A stretch of 64,000 bases of DNA from Ophioderma brevispina. Lineage: Eukaryota > Echinodermata > Ophiuroidea > Amphilepidida > Ophiodermatidae. The notes below the pieces were generated by a model that saw nothing but the letters and a program-made list of their open reading frames with translations, ran no database searches and was not told the DNA's origin. The translations under genes were made by a program, and so were the position numbers. Location of the stretch: assembly GCA_023653785.1 (NCBI GenBank), contig JAMKCH010022292.1, forward strand, positions 1 through 64,000, in the 5' to 3' direction. This document shows positions 60,703 through 64,000 of this stretch, piece after piece (the stretch's first letter is position 1; the number at the start of each line of letters is the position of its first letter).

Positions 60703-62430
60703 GTAGATTTTATTTTTGTCAACACTATCGTGCGCTGGCAAGATTAATAAATATACATCCGTGTCTACCTGGAGAACTTAGTAGTTAAATTTCAATTCAG
60801 TGCAGAGTTTTGTTTCTATTATGGCAGACGACTGGACCGTTTCAACTCAAAATTTGTAATTAGATGGGTTTTTTGTAATATGCTACCACATGAGGGCGAC
60901 AACATCATATGAAAAATCTGACTTTTATCAGGTCACCTACATTTAAGATCCTGATCCAGCTTAATTTGGTTAACGTCTTGTGGGATGGGACTAAATTGGC
61001 GCCCCTAAACGGAAAGAACCTCATACTTAGCATTAGATGGGTTTGAAGATGATAGATAAGCAATAAACGAAAGAAATTGTTAGTGAATCGAAGGGCCAGA
61101 TGTACTTAAACCGACGGCATTTCTGTCGTCTTCTCCAAATGAGACTAAGTTTTCTAAGTAGCGTTCCAAGAGTTCATTCTACTGTCTAGACAGAGTAGCA
61201 GTAGTAATTTGCCCTGATCGTTAAAATAAAATTATTAATTGCCATTAGTGCAGTTGTTGGTTTAAAGGCTGACTCACAGATTTCCCAAAAGATGCCGGCC
61301 GCAATAATAACGCCTCTTCACAAACTAATCACTATGTTAAATAGCTAAGCTCAAATCGATGTCCTTCATATAGAAAATCATAAATTAGAAGCAAAAAATG
61401 GAGGAAATTTAGTTATACATAGTATCCCATACATAGTATCCCATATTGCTTGTATGAAACCTTAAAGTCTCAAAAGTGTGCCTTTAATATTGCTGTTCTT
61501 CTTTGTATTGTTATATTAGTCTCCATTTTGTGATTAAAATATTATTTTATTTCTTAATTTTACTTTAGAAAAGGTTTCTCGCGGGAAAAATGCTTTGTTT
61601 ATGATGGAAAAGAGAAGATGTTATTCCCCTAGTGCTATATTGAGATCATGCAACTGTATTTACTATAAAGATTATGCAAGAGATGAGCGGGATTCCCCAA
61701 AAAGGCTAAATTTAGAAAACGAGTCAACTTGTTCATGCTTTCAGATCAAACAGATTGCAAAAATCGGTAGTTTCCCATGATGTCATAAATGTAATGTGAT
61801 GCAATGCAGATGATGTAATTTGAAATCCGATTGGACAGTGCAATGCTATGTTTATGCATGATGATGTAGTAATATTATTAAGTATTGGGAAATACTAGTT
61901 GTGAAATCCTTGTATAAGGAGAGATTGGAGAATAAGAACTTCGCCAGCCAGTAACCAGGAGCTATACAGTATAGTTATAGCTAGTCTTGGTCTGCAATAA
62001 TGGTAGATTTGTGCATCACATAGTGCCATGATTTATTATATGTTAGATGCCACCGGAGCTTGAAAGCTGAACTACCTGCTGTCGTCTTTTAGGCCAAAAG
62101 AGTTTCAGTTTTTGGAAACAAAAAGGGATTCCAGTTTGTCGTTCTAAATGTGGACATTAGCGGCAGACTGATGGTGATAGAATACCTGGATTGTATTGCA
62201 AAATATTAGTGTCGTCGAGGGAAAACATCGTCGTTTTGGACTGCTGGAAAAAATTATCTTCAAGACTGAGAAGATTCCTATGGATTTTGTTACCTTTGGA
62301 TTTTTATATGAACTTGTATGAGGTAATTTTGGAGTTTTCATTGTGAGGACATATCATAGTTGATCTGCAACGCTTCTTGTAAATGTGGACATAAGTCGTG
62401 GTTTTTGGAAGAACTTTTGTGTAAAACTAA

Positions 62431-62591
62431 ACTCAATGGCCGGTATTCACAAAAGTGGGTTAACTTTAACCCAGGGTTAAACAGGGTTTAACCCACGATC
62501 ATGGGTTAAATTCATGTTATCCTCTATGGGATATTTAACCCAGGGTTAAAATTAACACTGCGTTAAACTTTGTGAATACCGACCATTGAGT
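62431..62591. mobile_element. 161-bp MITE with 23-bp terminal inverted repeats
   Basis: The left end ACTCAATGGCCGGTATTCAC (plus AAA) and the right end, inverse of ACTCAATGGTCGGTATTCAC (plus AAA), differ at one base. Inside, GGGTTAAA/TTTAACCC words form further internal palindromes. No target duplication is evident. It sits inside the long dispersed repeat and is absent from that repeat's partner copy. Confidence 0.8.
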
Positions 62592-62720
62592 GTTATTTTA
62601 TTGTAATTTTGTTTTGGGTAAACCAAATTCTTGAACCAATTTTGATTAAAACAGTGCTATTATATAAAATTTAGATCATTTGTGCACAAGGCTCATTTGT
62701 TTGTGTTAAGAGGGTATTTT

Positions 62721-63271
62721 TGACCTTTGATGTCCACGAGACGTCATAACAGTATGGTATGGTATATGTAAAATGTAAATTCATGTTAAATAAATTCAAT
62801 AAATGTAAATAAAATGTTCCTTTTATATAGAAGGGTAACGTTGAAATTAAGTTGTATTAAAAATATTTCACACTCTCCTCCTCTCTTTCTTGTTTCAATT
62901 GATTTCGAACAATATAATTACTATTTGGTTACATAAGTCTTAGCAGAGAAGAAGTAGCTTTGGTGTGTCTCATGAGATTATGATTTACAATTTAAAATTA
63001 CCTTTCGTGATTTTAGCCACTGGATTCAATAAATATTCTTTAAAAATATCTAAAAATTACATTGATTTGGGTTGTGGGTGTTGGTGTTAAGAAATAATGT
63101 TTTTAATCGCATTGCCCCGTTGATTAGGCTGTACGTACGATTAGACACAAAAAACATATGATGTGTAAATCTCATTATTTAGGAGGTTAAGGCTGTCCAT
63201 CACAAAGAGCACCTTTAGGGCATTGTTTTCACGTTTGAAAGAACAGTATTAATTAAGCATTGTTTACATAC
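62721..63271. other. Intron sequence between the two CCP exons (5' part)
   Basis: AT-rich, with TAAAT/ATAAATG words near 62770-62815. No feature supported. Confidence 0.5.
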
Positions 63272-63631
63272 TTGCACAAACCACAGCTGCGCTTTTCCAC
63301 TGTCCATAAATACCACATTCTAGCTTCTCAGTTCCAAGTGTGGGGGCGCTTCCATTTTGACATCTGTAAATGACAGCCTCATCTAAGATTTCCCTTGTTG
63401 CGTCTTGAACCACAGGTGGCCGGGGGCAATTCGACACCGGAAGAATCTTAAGATCTTTCCTGGGTCGGCAGGTTGGCATAGTAGTATTCCATTGCGTACC
63501 ATCACAATATATTGTCGGCGTTCCGTTTAAGATGTATCCTATATCGCATTCAAATGTAGCCACGCCACCTTTAAGCACGTATTGTGTATGGCCATTTTCT
63601 AACATCGGCAAAATTGAACATCCAAAAGTAG
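63272..63631 (-). CDS. CCP/sushi exon encoding two modules (internal exon)
   Basis: An internal exon of 360 bp on the minus strand, encoding 119 complete residues between split codons. The acceptor is TTTAATTTCTTAAAG before 63631 and the donor is GTATGT starting at 63271. Both borders are phase 1, so it can be spliced in frame to the exon at 55256-55669, which lies 7.6 kb downstream on the same strand. Module 1 has Cys at residues 4, 28, 42 and 54 with Trp47. Module 2 has Cys at 68, 90, 105 and 118 with Trp111. The second module is short between its first two Cys. Sequons are at 35 (NGT), 48 (NTT) and 92 (NGS), consistent with an extracellular protein. No stop or frameshift. The ATG near 63611 lies inside module 1 and is not the start; the 5' exons are beyond the window. 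Confidence 0.9.
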
Positions 63632-64000
63632 CTTTAAGAAATTAAAAATACGTGGGTATCAATAACATGTGTAAGGTACCAGGCGAGATATTGCGCTATG
63701 ATAGGATAGTACTTTGAACAGAATTTTGAGAAATGTACTTAATGCAGATTTTCAAAAACAGGAGCTATTCCATCTATCTCATATTACAGTTGGCTAATGA
63801 AACACACCCCTCAGCTCCACACACATCGCTAGTATATTGCCTTGCCTTCGTATTCGCCCTATGGGCCCCATGTGTGGGTCAAACGTAAAACCAGTTTTGA
63901 TATAGATTTTCATTTTCTTGCTATCAAAACCCGTCATTGTATGTGCTTATTGAAAACTGGTTGATTTCGATACATTTCGCGGTGAACTCTATATTCGAAA
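63632..64000. other. Intron sequence upstream of the CCP exon
   Basis: Starts, reading the gene, with the acceptor region of the 63272-63631 exon. No further CCP exon, signal peptide or promoter is visible before the window ends. Confidence 0.5.

Larger units (their letters stand above)
60440..62720 (+). repeat. Long dispersed repeat, copy 2 (partner 3586-5225)
   Basis: Collinear with the copy at 3.6-5.2 kb (matching words are listed there). It is longer because of internal insertions, including the MITE at 62431-62591 and probably the tRNA-like stretch at 60627-60702. It lies within the large intron of the CCP gene, on the opposite strand. Confidence 0.6.

Noticed and set aside
63264..63611. 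Translation start at the internal ATG (63611) giving a 115-residue CCP protein
   Set aside because: The first Cys of the module lies upstream of this ATG and a splice acceptor sits at 63632, so it is an internal exon.

Overview
This is nuclear DNA of a multicellular animal. It is AT-rich, has no dense open reading frames or operons, and is packed with LINE fragments, tRNA-derived SINEs, MITEs and foldback elements. The only convincing protein-coding sequence is two exons with eukaryotic splice signals. The mix of CCP/sushi exons, L2/CR1/RTE-like LINEs and cysteine-tailed PIN-nuclease-like pseudogenes would fit an invertebrate deuterostome (hemichordate, lancelet or echinoderm). That placement is a guess, not a reading.

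Layout. 1-5.2 kb: non-coding, with a foldback element and a long dispersed repeat that recurs at 60.4-62.7 kb. 5.5-8.6 kb: two near-identical alleles placed end to end, separated by runs of A. One carries a TTAA-flanked MITE and the other has the clean empty site. 9.0-16.5 kb: transposon graveyard (mariner-like MITE, an 875-bp foldback element with a SINE inside, an L2/CR1-like LINE 3' end, a complete TTAA MITE, a 168-bp palindrome and a 1.5-kb foldback element built of tandem modules). 17-28 kb: more foldback copies, a LINE endonuclease fragment, a MITE with a clear 6-bp target duplication and a short interstitial telomere-type array. 28.95-37.2 kb and 39.5-45.4 kb: two divergent direct copies of one segmental duplication, each altered by different insertions and sharing an identical 45-bp block. 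A second A-run-linked duplicate (428 bp) lies at 36.1-37.1 kb, and an RTE-like LINE end lies between the copies. 46-51.4 kb: another foldback copy, then a decayed PIN/FEN1-like nuclease gene with a cysteine-rich tail, split by an inverted-repeat element that itself contains a SINE. 53-54 kb: mariner-like element.

55.2-63.7 kb holds the one apparently intact gene. Two minus-strand exons, each encoding two CCP (sushi) modules with phase 1-1 borders and canonical splice sites, are separated by a 7.6-kb intron filled with transposon debris. The 5' end of this gene lies beyond the right edge. No signal peptide, membrane anchor or terminal exon is visible, so the final product (complement-like, adhesion or other secreted CCP protein) cannot be named. 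The rest is non-coding as far as can be read by eye. No RNA gene that looks functional was found; the five tRNA-like stretches are best read as SINE heads or relics.
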